Source: an uncultured Aliiroseovarius sp. | GTDB lineage: Bacteria > Pseudomonadota > Alphaproteobacteria > Rhodobacterales > Rhodobacteraceae | NCBI RefSeq assembly: GCF_947497285.1 | Contig: NZ_CANMFT010000003.1 | Location: forward strand, 248,001 to 312,000 | DNA length: 64,000 nt | Direction: 5' to 3' | Program-made: the position numbers and the translations under genes | Shown here: one piece after another, positions 53,414 through 61,840 of the stretch | How the letters are laid out: every line of letters begins with the position of its first letter | Position numbering within the stretch: the stretch's first letter is position 1 | Notes under the pieces: generated by a model | What the model was told of the DNA's origin: nothing | The model's database searches: none | Seen by the model: only the letters and a program-made list of their open reading frames with translations

Positions 53414-54796
53414 ATGGCACAGACACTCACATGCGTCTCACCGATTGACGGGTCGGCTTATGCAACGCGCGAGACATTGGCGATTGAGGATGCGTTGGCA
53501 GTTGCGCAGCGCGCGCGCGACGCGCAGGCGGCATGGGCTGCGCGCCCGTTGCAGGACCGGATTGACCTTGTGCTGGCAGGCGTCGCAGCCGTCGGCGCAA
53601 TGAATGACGAGATCGTGCCAGAGCTTGCCCAGATGATGGGTCGCCCGGTGCGCTATGGTGGCGAGTTCGGTGGCTTCAACGAACGCGCGACGCATATGGC
53701 CGCAATCGCAGCCGAGGCATTGGCGGATATTGAGGTCGGCGAAGACGCGACCTTCAAGCGCTATATCAAACGCATCCCGCACGGCGTGGTTTTTGTCGTG
53801 GCCCCGTGGAATTATCCTTACATGACGGCAATCAACACGGTCGCGCCAGCATTGATTGCAGGCAACACCGTGGTGCTGAAACACGCAACACAGACCCTGT
53901 TGGTTGGTGAACGGATGGAAGCCGCCTTTCGCGCGGCAGGCCTTCCCGATGGTGTGTTTCAAAACATCTTCCTGTCGCACGATGTCACCAATGATCTGAT
54001 CGCTGGCAATGCGTTCGACTTCGTGAACTTCACCGGTTCGGTCGGTGGCGGGCAGGCGATGGAGCGCGCCGCCGCAGGCACTTTCACCGGCGTGGGCACC
54101 GAGCTTGGCGGCAAAGACCCCGGCTATGTGATGGACGACGCCGATCTGGAGGCGGCAGCGGAAACCCTGATCGACGGGGCGATGTTCAACGCGGGCCAGT
54201 GCTGCTGTGGGATTGAACGGATCTATGTGCATGAGAGCCTGTTTGATGCGTTCGTCGCCAAGGCCGTTGAGATCGTGAAAGGCTACAAACTGGGCAATCC
54301 GCTGGACCCGAAAACCACGCTTGGCCCGATGGCAAATGTGCGCTTTGCTTCCGAGGTGCGCGCCCAGATTGCCGAAGCGTTGGCGGACGGCGCAAAGGCC
54401 CATATCGACCCGTTCACCGAAGATGACGGCGGCGCGTATCTGACGCCTCAGATTCTGACCAATGTCACCCACGACATGCGCGTGATGCGCGACGAAAGCT
54501 TTGGCCCGGTAGTCGGTATCATGCCCGTCAAAGACGACGCCGAGGCGATCCGCCTGATGAATGACAGCGAATTTGGTTTGACCGCGTCGCTCTGGACCCG
54601 TGACCTTGAGCGTGCGCAATCAGTTGGCGATCAGGTCGAAACCGGCACGGTCTTTATGAACCGCGCAGATTATCTTGATCCAGGCCTGTGCTGGACCGGT
54701 TGCAAAAACACGGGGCGTGGCGGCGGGTTGTCGGTGATCGGCTATCAGAACCTCACCCGTCCGAAATCCTATCATCTGAAAAAGGTAACGACATGA
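53414..54796 (+). CDS. NAD(P)+-dependent aldehyde dehydrogenase
   Basis: 460 residues. 'VVAPWNYPYMTAINTVAPALIAGNTVVLKHA' is the coenzyme site, 'TELGGKDPGYVMDDADLEAA' supplies the general-base glutamate, and the nucleophile Cys is in 'NAGQCCCGIERIYVH' (one of three consecutive cysteines). It would oxidise an amine-derived aldehyde such as a gamma-glutamyl-aminoaldehyde. ATG 53414 has GAGG 5 bp upstream; a TTG at 53399 is also in frame but lacks that. It overlaps the alcohol dehydrogenase gene by 4 bp. Confidence 0.92.
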   Translation: MAQTLTCVSPIDGSAYATRETLAIEDALAVAQRARDAQAAWAARPLQDRIDLVLAGVAAVGAMNDEIVPELAQMMGRPVRYGGEFGGFNERATHMAAIAAEALADIEVGEDATFKRYIKRIPHGVVFVVAPWNYPYMTAINTVAPALIAGNTVVLKHATQTLLVGERMEAAFRAAGLPDGVFQNIFLSHDVTNDLIAGNAFDFVNFTGSVGGGQAMERAAAGTFTGVGTELGGKDPGYVMDDADLEAAAETLIDGAMFNAGQCCCGIERIYVHESLFDAFVAKAVEIVKGYKLGNPLDPKTTLGPMANVRFASEVRAQIAEALADGAKAHIDPFTEDDGGAYLTPQILTNVTHDMRVMRDESFGPVVGIMPVKDDAEAIRLMNDSEFGLTASLWTRDLERAQSVGDQVETGTVFMNRADYLDPGLCWTGCKNTGRGGGLSVIGYQNLTRPKSYHLKKVTT

Positions 54797-55938
54797 GCCT
54801 TGTTGGAAATTGGTCCTACCCGACCGCGATCAGGTTTGGCGCAGGCCGGATAAATGAATTGCCTGACGCTTGTGCGAAGGCCGGGATGAAACGCCCGCTT
54901 CTGGTAACGGATAAAGGGTTGGCGGACCTTCCGATCACCAAAGCCGCGCTGGACACCATCAAGGCCGCCGGGCTGGGGCGCGGGTTGTTCAGTGACGTCG
55001 ATCCAAACCCGTCCGAGGTGAACCTTTATGCTGGCGTCGAGGCCTTCAAAGCCGGAGGCCATGACGGTGTGATCGCCTTCGGCGGCGGATCGGGGCTGGA
55101 CCTGGGCAAGATGGTTGCCTTTATGTCCGGCCAGACACGCCCTCTTTGGGATTTCGAAGATATCGGCGATTGGTGGACCCGCGCCGACCCGGACGCAATA
55201 GCCCCGATCATCGCCGTGCCCACCACGGCGGGAACCGGGTCCGAGGTTGGGCGGGCAGCCATCATCACCAACTCGGTGACGCATGAGAAGAAGATCATCT
55301 TTCATCCAAAGGTGCTGCCCTCGGTGGTCATTTGCGACCCCGAATTGACCGTAGGTATGCCCAGGTTCATCACCGCCGGCACCGGTCTGGATGCCTTTGC
55401 CCACTGCGTCGAGGCCTACTCCAGCCCGCACTATCACCCAATGAGCCAGGGCATTGCCCTTGAAGGTATGCGGCTGGTCATCGACTATCTGCCGCGCGCT
55501 TATGCCGACGGCACCGATATCGAAGCGCGTGGTCAGTTGATGAGCGCCGCCGCGATGGGCGCCACGGCGTTTCAAAAAGGGCTTGGCGCCATTCATGCGC
55601 TCAGCCATCCGGTCGGGGCGATCTTCAACACCCACCACGGAACAACCAACGCCGTCTGCATGCCTGCCGTGCTGGCGTTCAATGCCCCAGCCATCAAAGA
55701 TCGCTTTGACCGTGCCGCCGGATTTCTGGGCATCGCAGGTGGCTTCGAAGGGTTTCAGGCATTCGTCCAGCAGTTCAATGACAGCTTCGGCATCCCGCGC
55801 AAGCTGGGTGAGCTTGGCGTCACGCGAGACAAGATCGATGCGCTTGTCCAAGGGGCGATCAAGGACCCGTCCTGTGGCGGAAATCCAATCGAGTTGACCG
55901 AAGAAAACCTGCGAACGCTTTTTGAGCAGGTCATCTGA
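54793..55938 (+). CDS. Iron-containing (type III) alcohol dehydrogenase
   Basis: 381 residues. 'FGAGRINELPDACAKAGMKRPLLVTDKGL' opens the NAD domain. 'AFGGGSGLDLGKMVAF' and 'PTTAGTGSEVGRAAIITN' are conserved. The metal ligands are in 'GLDAFAHCVEAY' and 'GAIHALSHPVGAIFNTHHGTTNAVCMP'. It interconverts an alcohol and an aldehyde, with the aldehyde dehydrogenase next to it taking the aldehyde on. The ATGA overlap shows translational coupling. Confidence 0.94.
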   Translation: MSLVGNWSYPTAIRFGAGRINELPDACAKAGMKRPLLVTDKGLADLPITKAALDTIKAAGLGRGLFSDVDPNPSEVNLYAGVEAFKAGGHDGVIAFGGGSGLDLGKMVAFMSGQTRPLWDFEDIGDWWTRADPDAIAPIIAVPTTAGTGSEVGRAAIITNSVTHEKKIIFHPKVLPSVVICDPELTVGMPRFITAGTGLDAFAHCVEAYSSPHYHPMSQGIALEGMRLVIDYLPRAYADGTDIEARGQLMSAAAMGATAFQKGLGAIHALSHPVGAIFNTHHGTTNAVCMPAVLAFNAPAIKDRFDRAAGFLGIAGGFEGFQAFVQQFNDSFGIPRKLGELGVTRDKIDALVQGAIKDPSCGGNPIELTEENLRTLFEQVI

Positions 55939-56284
55939 TGCAGGCGTCGGACCGGCAAAAAGTTGACGGGCGAAGTGTTGACACGTGATGCAAACGGGCG
56001 TGACACTTGGTCCATTGTAACGTGGACACATGCTCACAGTGTCGATTCTTGGTGAATCCAACCGCCGATATGCGTTCGATGTGAAAAGCGTGTGGCACGG
56101 TTTGAACGATGGGGGGAACAACAATTTCGGTCCTGACAGCGCACCATGCGGACACGCCCGGACAAGTGCCTGCTGATCTTGGTATGAACTGGACTGAACT
56201 AGCGGTCCAAGCTGGTGCTATTTTGGTCGGCACTATTGGCAAAGACTGCCAACATAAAAAAACAAAAACCAACGGGAGACTACT
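55939..56284. other. 346-bp gene-free spacer before the polyamine-type ABC operon
   Basis: No convincing coding frame. A perfect TTGACA lies at 55978-55983, but no good -10 follows at 16-18 bp. A partial inverted repeat AAGTGTTGACACG/CGTGACACTT (about 55973-56008) overlaps it. Further down, TGGAC (56190-56194) and GTCCA (56205-56209) make a short inverted repeat, and an A-rich leader with GGGAG (56275-56279) precedes potD-like ATG 56285. I see no terminator after the alcohol dehydrogenase. Confidence 0.4.
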
Positions 56285-57418
56285 ATGACAACCAAAACAC
56301 AGTTCAGCAGACGTTCCGTGCTGAAAGGCGCGACCACGGTCGGCGCTGCAGCCTTGGCGACACCGATGTTTGTGAAAAACGCATTGGCATCGTCGGGTGA
56401 GGTTAACATCCTGATGTGGTCGGACTACCTGCCGCCCGAGTTTATCGCAGGCTTTGAAGCGGAAACCGGCATCAAGGTGAATTATACCGGGATCGGCTCG
56501 AACGAAGAAATCATCAACAAGATGAAGGCCACCAAAGGTCAGGGCTTCGACATCATCTCGCCGACCAACAACCGGTCGCTTCAGTGGGGGCCGCTTGAGC
56601 TTCTGCAACCGTTCGATCTGTCGAAGGTCAACATTGATGCGGTGAACCCGGCAATGGCCAAAATCGGCACCGACGCATGGAACTTCGGGGATGCAGGCGC
56701 CCATTGGCTGCCGCATATCTGGGGCACTGAAGGCATTGCCTATCGCACCGACCTGTGGCTGCCTGCTGGTGACGCGCCAAGCTACGGTGACGTATGGTCG
56801 GAAGAAAACGCTGGCAAGACCATGGGCCGTGCGCATTCGATGATGCTGGGTGCTGGCCTGTATATGGAAGCGTCGGGCGAGATGGAGCCGGGCTCGATCT
56901 GGTCGGCTTATGAAGACGAAGAAACCATGCGCAAGGTTTGGGGTCAGGTCACCGATTGGTGCGTTGCCCGCAAGGACCGCATCAAACTGATCTGGAACGA
57001 TGCTGACACCCAGAAGAACGGTCTTTTGAACGAAGGTGTCGTGGTCGGCCAGACTTGGGATGGTCCGCCGCTGGCGCTTAAGTCCGCTGGCGAACCTGTG
57101 CATTACCAAGCGCCGGTCGAAGGTGCGATGGCATGGGTTGACGGCATGTCGATGCCGGTCGGTGCCGAGAACATGGACCAGATCTATGCCTTCATCGAAT
57201 ATGCCTATCGTCAGGAGCCTGCGGGCGTTGCGATTGACAGCCATGGCTATAACTCGCCCGTTCTTGGGGCGGACACCTATTCGGGTGACACCTACAAGAA
57301 AAACTTCTCGGAAGCCTATCCGGGTGAAAGCCTGGCCAACCTGAACCCATGGCCTGCCGAAGCACCTTGGTATGCCGATGTGCGGACCGAGTTCGTCAAC
57401 AAGTTCAAGAGCGCCTGA
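56285..57418 (+). CDS. Polyamine-type ABC transporter substrate-binding protein (PotD/PotF-like)
   Basis: 377 residues. A twin-arginine signal (SRRSVLKGATTVGAAALATPMF) leads to the PotD-family mature part: 'VNILMWSDYLPPEFIAGFEAETGIKVNYTGIGSNEEIINKMKA' in landmarks, and 'HWLPHIWGTEGIAYRTDLW'. Tat export suggests it folds in the cytoplasm. The ligand is probably a polyamine or related amine, consistent with the gamma-glutamyl ligase upstream. A 13-bp hairpin follows it. Confidence 0.9.
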   Translation: MTTKTQFSRRSVLKGATTVGAAALATPMFVKNALASSGEVNILMWSDYLPPEFIAGFEAETGIKVNYTGIGSNEEIINKMKATKGQGFDIISPTNNRSLQWGPLELLQPFDLSKVNIDAVNPAMAKIGTDAWNFGDAGAHWLPHIWGTEGIAYRTDLWLPAGDAPSYGDVWSEENAGKTMGRAHSMMLGAGLYMEASGEMEPGSIWSAYEDEETMRKVWGQVTDWCVARKDRIKLIWNDADTQKNGLLNEGVVVGQTWDGPPLALKSAGEPVHYQAPVEGAMAWVDGMSMPVGAENMDQIYAFIEYAYRQEPAGVAIDSHGYNSPVLGADTYSGDTYKKNFSEAYPGESLANLNPWPAEAPWYADVRTEFVNKFKSA

Positions 57419-57431
57419 TCGCCTTGAAACA

Positions 57432-57461
57432 GCGTTCCCCTGCCTGTGGGCGGGGGAGCGT
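57432..57461 (+). terminator. Intercistronic hairpin after the polyamine binding-protein gene
   Basis: GCGTTCCCCTGCC (57432-57444) pairs with GGCGGGGGAGCGT (57449-57461), including G-T wobbles, around a 4-nt loop. There is no T-run, so it may protect the upstream message or cause partial termination before the ATPase gene. Confidence 0.65.
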
Positions 57462-57542
57462 CACACATCAGACTGAAACGTTGAACACGGAGCCGCGCCC
57501 CGCAAGAAGGGTGTGACCAATCCGTGCATGGGGAGAAGCCAT

Positions 57543-58655
57543 ATGAGTGCCGGAGTAGGCGTCGATCTCGAAAATCTGTGGATCCGCTTTGGGGATTTCG
57601 TCGCCGTGCGCGACGCGAATGTGCACATCAAGGGGGGCGATTTCTTTTCGTTCCTTGGGCCGTCGGGCTGTGGCAAGACCACCATCCTGCGCGCTGTGTC
57701 CGGGTTTCTTGAACCCAGCGAAGGCAATGTGCTGATTGGCGGCAACAACATGAAGGGCATCGGGCCGAACAAGCGCCCGACGGCTTTGATCTTCCAGAAC
57801 CTTGCCCTGTTCCCGCTGATGAAGGTGTGGGAGAATATCTCGTTCTCGATGGAAATTGCGGGCGCGTCTGCCAAGGAACGTCGCAAGCGTGCCGATGAAT
57901 TGCTGGACATGATTGCCCTGTCTGACCAAGGTGACAAACTGCCCAGCGAGCTTTCCGGCGGCCAACGCCAACGCGTGGCGATTGCCCGCGCACTGTGTGC
58001 TGAACCCGATGTGCTGCTGCTGGACGAACCCCTGTCCGCGCTTGATCTGAAGCTACGCCAACACATGCGCACCGAGCTGCGCGAAATCCAGAAACGCGTC
58101 GGCATCACATTCATCTACATCACTCACGATCAGGGCGAGGCGCTGACCATGTCAGACGACATCGCCGTGATGCGCGCGGGTGTCATTGACCAGATCGGTG
58201 ATGGCAAGACGATCTATAACGATCCCGCCACCGCCTTCGCCGCCTCCTTCGTTGGCGAGAACAACGTGTTCCGGGGCAAGGTGCTTGAGGTCAATGGAAA
58301 CGAGGCGCTGATCCGCACCAATCGGTCGGGCGACCTACGGTCGCGTATCTCGACGGCGAATTTGGGCAAGCTGGCGGTTGGCGACGACGCGATGATGTTC
58401 ATCCGGCCCGAAGCGCTGGACCTTGCCCCGACAGGGACCAAGGGTGAAAACTTCGTGACCGCGCAAGTGACGCATGAGGAGTTTGAAGGCAACACCTTCA
58501 ACATCTTCATGGAAGGTGACGGCGGCAAGGAAATCAAAGTCGCGATCCCCAATCACGGTCAATCCTTCGACGATCACACCGGGCAAGCCATGACGCTGGA
58601 ATACGAGGTCGACAACGCTGTTGCCGTCCCCGCCGGCGAACTGGCCGCGGAATAG
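57543..58655 (+). CDS. Polyamine-type ABC transporter ATP-binding protein (PotA-like)
   Basis: 370 residues. Walker A is GPSGCGKTT near residue 40, the signature LSGGQRQRVAIARALC near 138, Walker B LLLDEPLSALD, and the C-terminal TOBE regulatory domain holds 'MMFIRPEALDLAP'. ATG 57543 has GGGGAG upstream and is preferred over an in-frame start at 57513. It lies 12 bp before the first permease gene. Confidence 0.92.
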   Translation: MSAGVGVDLENLWIRFGDFVAVRDANVHIKGGDFFSFLGPSGCGKTTILRAVSGFLEPSEGNVLIGGNNMKGIGPNKRPTALIFQNLALFPLMKVWENISFSMEIAGASAKERRKRADELLDMIALSDQGDKLPSELSGGQRQRVAIARALCAEPDVLLLDEPLSALDLKLRQHMRTELREIQKRVGITFIYITHDQGEALTMSDDIAVMRAGVIDQIGDGKTIYNDPATAFAASFVGENNVFRGKVLEVNGNEALIRTNRSGDLRSRISTANLGKLAVGDDAMMFIRPEALDLAPTGTKGENFVTAQVTHEEFEGNTFNIFMEGDGGKEIKVAIPNHGQSFDDHTGQAMTLEYEVDNAVAVPAGELAAE

Positions 58656-58667
58656 GGAGCGTCAGTC

Positions 58668-59588
58668 ATGCCGAGTTTCCTGAAAGACTTCTTCAATCGG
58701 AACGGCACGTTGATGGGGTCGTTGATGCTGGGTCTGGTCCTGTTCTGGACCGTCGGTCTGATCATCCTGCCGCAACTGTCGATGCTCGATTTCTCGTTCC
58801 GTCCGAACCTGCCCCCGCCTGAAATTGGTGGGCCAAAGGATGTCTATACGCTTGAGAACTACAAGTATCTGGTCTTCGGACCGGAAGGGGGCAGTCAGGA
58901 TTACAACGCGGTCGACCTGAAGGTCTTTTTCCGCACTCTGGTCGCGGCTGTCTGCGTGACCATCTTCAACCTGATCCTGTGTTATCCGATCGCGTATTAT
59001 CTGGGCCAGACCAAGGGCAATCACATCCGTATCCTCGCCCTGATGCTGATTATCCCCTATTGGATCAACGAAATCTTACGCGCCTTTGCGCTGCGGATCA
59101 TCTTTGGCGAAAGCGGGGTGCTGAACACTATTCTGGTCGGCTCCGGGATATTCGACACGCCGTTTGACTTCATCCGCAACGATATTGCGCTCTATGCCGG
59201 TCTTGGATACGCCTATATCCTGCTGATGATCTTCCCGATCTACAACGTGATCGAAAGCCTTGATCACAACCAGATCGAGGCCGCGCGCGACCTTGGCGCC
59301 CCTTGGTGGCGCATCCATAAACGCGTTGTGATTCCCTATGCCAAACCCGGCATCAGTTCGGGCTGCACGATGGTCTTCATGCTGTCTGCCGGGGCACTGG
59401 CCGCGCCGCAGATCCTTGGCGGGCCATCCAGTCTGTGGTTCACCCAGCTGATTTACCAGCAGTTCAATGACAATAGCGACTGGCCACAAGGCGCGGCCTA
59501 TGCGGTAGTGCTTCTGGTGACCTGTATCCTTCTGGTCCTTGCGGTCATGCGGCTGTTCAAGGTGAACATGGGGGATATCGGCAAATGA
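58668..59588 (+). CDS. Polyamine-type ABC transporter permease 1 (PotB-like)
   Basis: 306 residues with six helices. 'LFWTVGLIILPQLSMLDFSF' is the first. The EAA loop is 'NQIEAARDLGAPWWRIHKRVVIPYAKPGI' near residue 205. 'YPIAYYLGQTKGNHIRILALMLIIPYWINEILRAFA' is typical of PotB-type permeases. It overlaps the second permease gene by 4 bp. Confidence 0.92.
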   Translation: MPSFLKDFFNRNGTLMGSLMLGLVLFWTVGLIILPQLSMLDFSFRPNLPPPEIGGPKDVYTLENYKYLVFGPEGGSQDYNAVDLKVFFRTLVAAVCVTIFNLILCYPIAYYLGQTKGNHIRILALMLIIPYWINEILRAFALRIIFGESGVLNTILVGSGIFDTPFDFIRNDIALYAGLGYAYILLMIFPIYNVIESLDHNQIEAARDLGAPWWRIHKRVVIPYAKPGISSGCTMVFMLSAGALAAPQILGGPSSLWFTQLIYQQFNDNSDWPQGAAYAVVLLVTCILLVLAVMRLFKVNMGDIGK

Positions 59589-60841
59589 ACAATTCCATTA
59601 TCCGTATCTCGATCTGGGTCTATCTGGCGATCTTCTTTATCTATCTGCTGGGCCCGCTTGTGATCATGTCGATCACTGCGTTCAACTCGCCCAGCTTTCC
59701 GCGCGCCACCCCTTGGGAATGCTTGACCTTCGAATGGTTCTCGGCCCTGTTTCAGGACGAGCGCATCCTGAACGGCATCAAGAACTCGATCCTTGTGGGG
59801 ATCGGCACGATCATCCTGTCGGTGTCGATGGGACTGGCCGGCGCGCTGATGCTAACGCAAATCTGGCCCAAACTGCGCGCGACCTATTACACGATCATCA
59901 TCGCGCCGATCCTGATCCCCGGCGTGGTGCTTGGCATCTCGACACTGGTCTTCTGGGACCGCATCAACCGGATGCTGGGTCTGGGGGCGGATAGCTTCCT
60001 GTCAAATGGCCTGTTTCTGACCATCATCGGTCAGTCCACCTTCATCGCCAGCTATTGCATGTTGGTTCTTGTGGCCCGTCTGCAACGCTATGACCTGGCC
60101 CTGACCGAAGCCGCATTGGATTTGGGCGCAACCCATGCCCAAGCATTTCGCAAGATACTTCTGCCCTTCATGCGCCCGGCGCTTGCATCGGCGGCGGTGC
60201 TGGCGTTTCTGGCCTCGTTCGAGAACTACAACACCACCACCTTTACCTTCGGCGAATACCCGACGCTGACGATCGAACTGGCGCAGAAAGTGCGTTACGG
60301 CATCACGCCTGCGATCTCGGCTTTGGCGTTCATGATCGTTGTGCTGACCGTCTTCGCGGCCCTGTTCAACGAGGCCAACATCAAGCGCAAAGAGGTCATC
60401 GCCAAAGCGCGAAAAGAAGGTGCGACGGTTGGCGATGTGACCAGCGGCGTCAAACTGCCCGGTTTCTTCACCGGTAATGCAGCCGCCATCACGTTGGTTG
60501 TCTTTGCTGTCGCGACCATCGCGGTGATCGGCACCGCAACGGTTTATAGCCCCAAGCAGTGCATTGCCAATGTGCAGGAACAGAAGCGGCTGGAAACCCA
60601 AAAGCGCATCCAGGAACTGCGCGATCAACGCAAGCGTGACGCCGAGGCCGCTGGTCAGGCGGGTGGCGCGACCGGGGCCGCAAAACCGTCAAACAACTCG
60701 GGTTTTGGCGGCGTCTTTGCACCGGGAACGCTTCAGGGTGGGGATCAGGGCACAGCCCCTGCTGATGATGCGGGGTCGTCAAACAACTCTGGCTTCGGAG
60801 GTGTCTTTGCCCCCAACAACATCAATGGCGCTGACAACTGA
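59585..60841 (+). CDS. Polyamine-type ABC transporter permease 2 (PotC-like) with long repeated C-terminal tail
   Basis: 418 residues; ordinary PotC-type permeases are about 270. The first about 280 hold six helices and the EAA loop 'EAALDLGATHAQAFRKILLPFMRPAL'. A seventh hydrophobic segment follows near 300-320 (ITLVVFAVATIAVIGTATVY). A charged helix 'QEQKRLETQKRIQELRDQRKRDAEAA' then leads to two copies of SNNSGFGGVFAP at residues about 369-380 and 399-410. The tail is probably periplasmic if helix 7 crosses the membrane. I do not know this tail from other permeases. Confidence 0.88.
   Translation: MNNSIIRISIWVYLAIFFIYLLGPLVIMSITAFNSPSFPRATPWECLTFEWFSALFQDERILNGIKNSILVGIGTIILSVSMGLAGALMLTQIWPKLRATYYTIIIAPILIPGVVLGISTLVFWDRINRMLGLGADSFLSNGLFLTIIGQSTFIASYCMLVLVARLQRYDLALTEAALDLGATHAQAFRKILLPFMRPALASAAVLAFLASFENYNTTTFTFGEYPTLTIELAQKVRYGITPAISALAFMIVVLTVFAALFNEANIKRKEVIAKARKEGATVGDVTSGVKLPGFFTGNAAAITLVVFAVATIAVIGTATVYSPKQCIANVQEQKRLETQKRIQELRDQRKRDAEAAGQAGGATGAAKPSNNSGFGGVFAPGTLQGGDQGTAPADDAGSSNNSGFGGVFAPNNINGADN
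60689..60814 (+). repeat. Two 36-bp coding repeats in the permease tail
   Basis: The copies are 60689-60724 and 60779-60814, 90 bp apart. Each encodes SNNSGFGGVFAP. Seven of twelve codons differ between the copies and all seven changes are synonymous. Confidence 0.9.
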
Positions 60842-60863
60842 TCCAAAGAGGTCGAAATGAAGC

Positions 60864-60890
60864 AAAGGCCCGGACTTGTGCCGGGCCTTT
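60864..60890. terminator. Bidirectional terminator between the permease and pfkB-like genes
   Basis: AAAGGCCCGG (60864-60873) and CCGGGCCTTT (60881-60890) form a perfect 10-bp stem around a 7-nt loop with flanking A and T tracts. It closes both convergent operons. Confidence 0.9.
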
Positions 60891-60910
60891 TCAGTTGCTG
60901 GGCTAATTGA

Positions 60911-61837
60911 TTAAAGCTCGTGCGCCCAAGGCGGGTTTGCCCCCGCGCGCGCGACCGTAACGGCCGCAACCTGTGCCCCATGGACCAACGCCTCGCGCAG
61001 TGTGTCTTCTGGCAAGGCTTTCAACGCCTCTTTGGTCAGCGCACCCAGTTCAGACAGCCTGGCAACCACGCCTGCATTGAACGTGTCGCCCGCGCCAACC
61101 GTATCAACGATCGTTGCTTTTTGGGCGGGCACGTCGACCACCCCGCCGCCGCGCAGGAACCCGATCGCGCCTTCGCCGCCGCGCGTCACGATCAGCACCG
61201 AAGGGCCGGATGCCAAGATCCGCCCAGCTTTCTGCGCCAACGAGCCTTGGTCGGTGTCGATCCAGTCCAGATCTTCGTTCGACACTTTTATGATGTCGGC
61301 GCATTCGATCATGGACGCCAGGCGCGCGCGAAACCGGGCTTCGTCGCGGATAAACCCGGGGCGAATATTGGGGTCGATTATCACCGCGCGGTTGGCACCT
61401 TCTCGCGCCACGAGCGCGGCATAGGCATCTGCGCCAGGTTCGCATGCAAGGCTTATGCCACCAAAATAAAGCGCCGAAACCTGCGCGGAGAGGGCGGGCA
61501 TATCATCTGGCGTCAACATACGCCCGGCGGTGTTTTCATCGAAAAAGGAATATGTCGCGTGCCCGTTGGTCAGCTGAACAAATGCCAGCGTCGTGGGGCG
61601 ATCAGAGGTGATCACGTGCGAGGTGTCCACGTGACTGTCCGTGAGGGCCGCGCGCAGTTGCTGGCCAAACATGTCGGTTGAAAGCCCCGTCAGCATCCCC
61701 ACTTCGGCACCAAGGCGTCCAAGTGCAATGGCGGTGTTGAAGACAGCGCCGCCCGCATGGGGCACGAAGCCGTCACGCCCGGTCGTCGTGGGGGCGGGGA
61801 TCATGTCGATCAGGGCCTCTCCGCAACACAAGATCAT
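60911..61837 (-). CDS. PfkB-family carbohydrate kinase (fructokinase-like)
   Basis: 308-residue ribokinase-fold sugar kinase. N-terminal 'ILCCGEALIDMIPAPTTTGRDGFVPHAGGAVFNTAIALGRLGAEVGMLTGLSTDMFG' contains the first PfkB signature. The second is 'VDTVGAGDTFNAGVVARL' near residue 250, with the catalytic Asp in GAGD. Fructose is the best guess, but ribose, 2-keto-3-deoxygluconate and others are possible. It lies 3 bp after the E1 gene and probably shares its transcript. Confidence 0.9.
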   Translation of the reverse strand: MILCCGEALIDMIPAPTTTGRDGFVPHAGGAVFNTAIALGRLGAEVGMLTGLSTDMFGQQLRAALTDSHVDTSHVITSDRPTTLAFVQLTNGHATYSFFDENTAGRMLTPDDMPALSAQVSALYFGGISLACEPGADAYAALVAREGANRAVIIDPNIRPGFIRDEARFRARLASMIECADIIKVSNEDLDWIDTDQGSLAQKAGRILASGPSVLIVTRGGEGAIGFLRGGGVVDVPAQKATIVDTVGAGDTFNAGVVARLSELGALTKEALKALPEDTLREALVHGAQVAAVTVARAGANPPWAHEL

Positions 61838-61840
61838 ACG

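Noticed and set aside
54772-57244. Two long minus-strand frames opposite the alcohol dehydrogenase and polyamine binding-protein genes
   Set aside because: Both are antisense to recognised genes and neither shows a domain; part of one covers the gene-free spacer but without a start signal.
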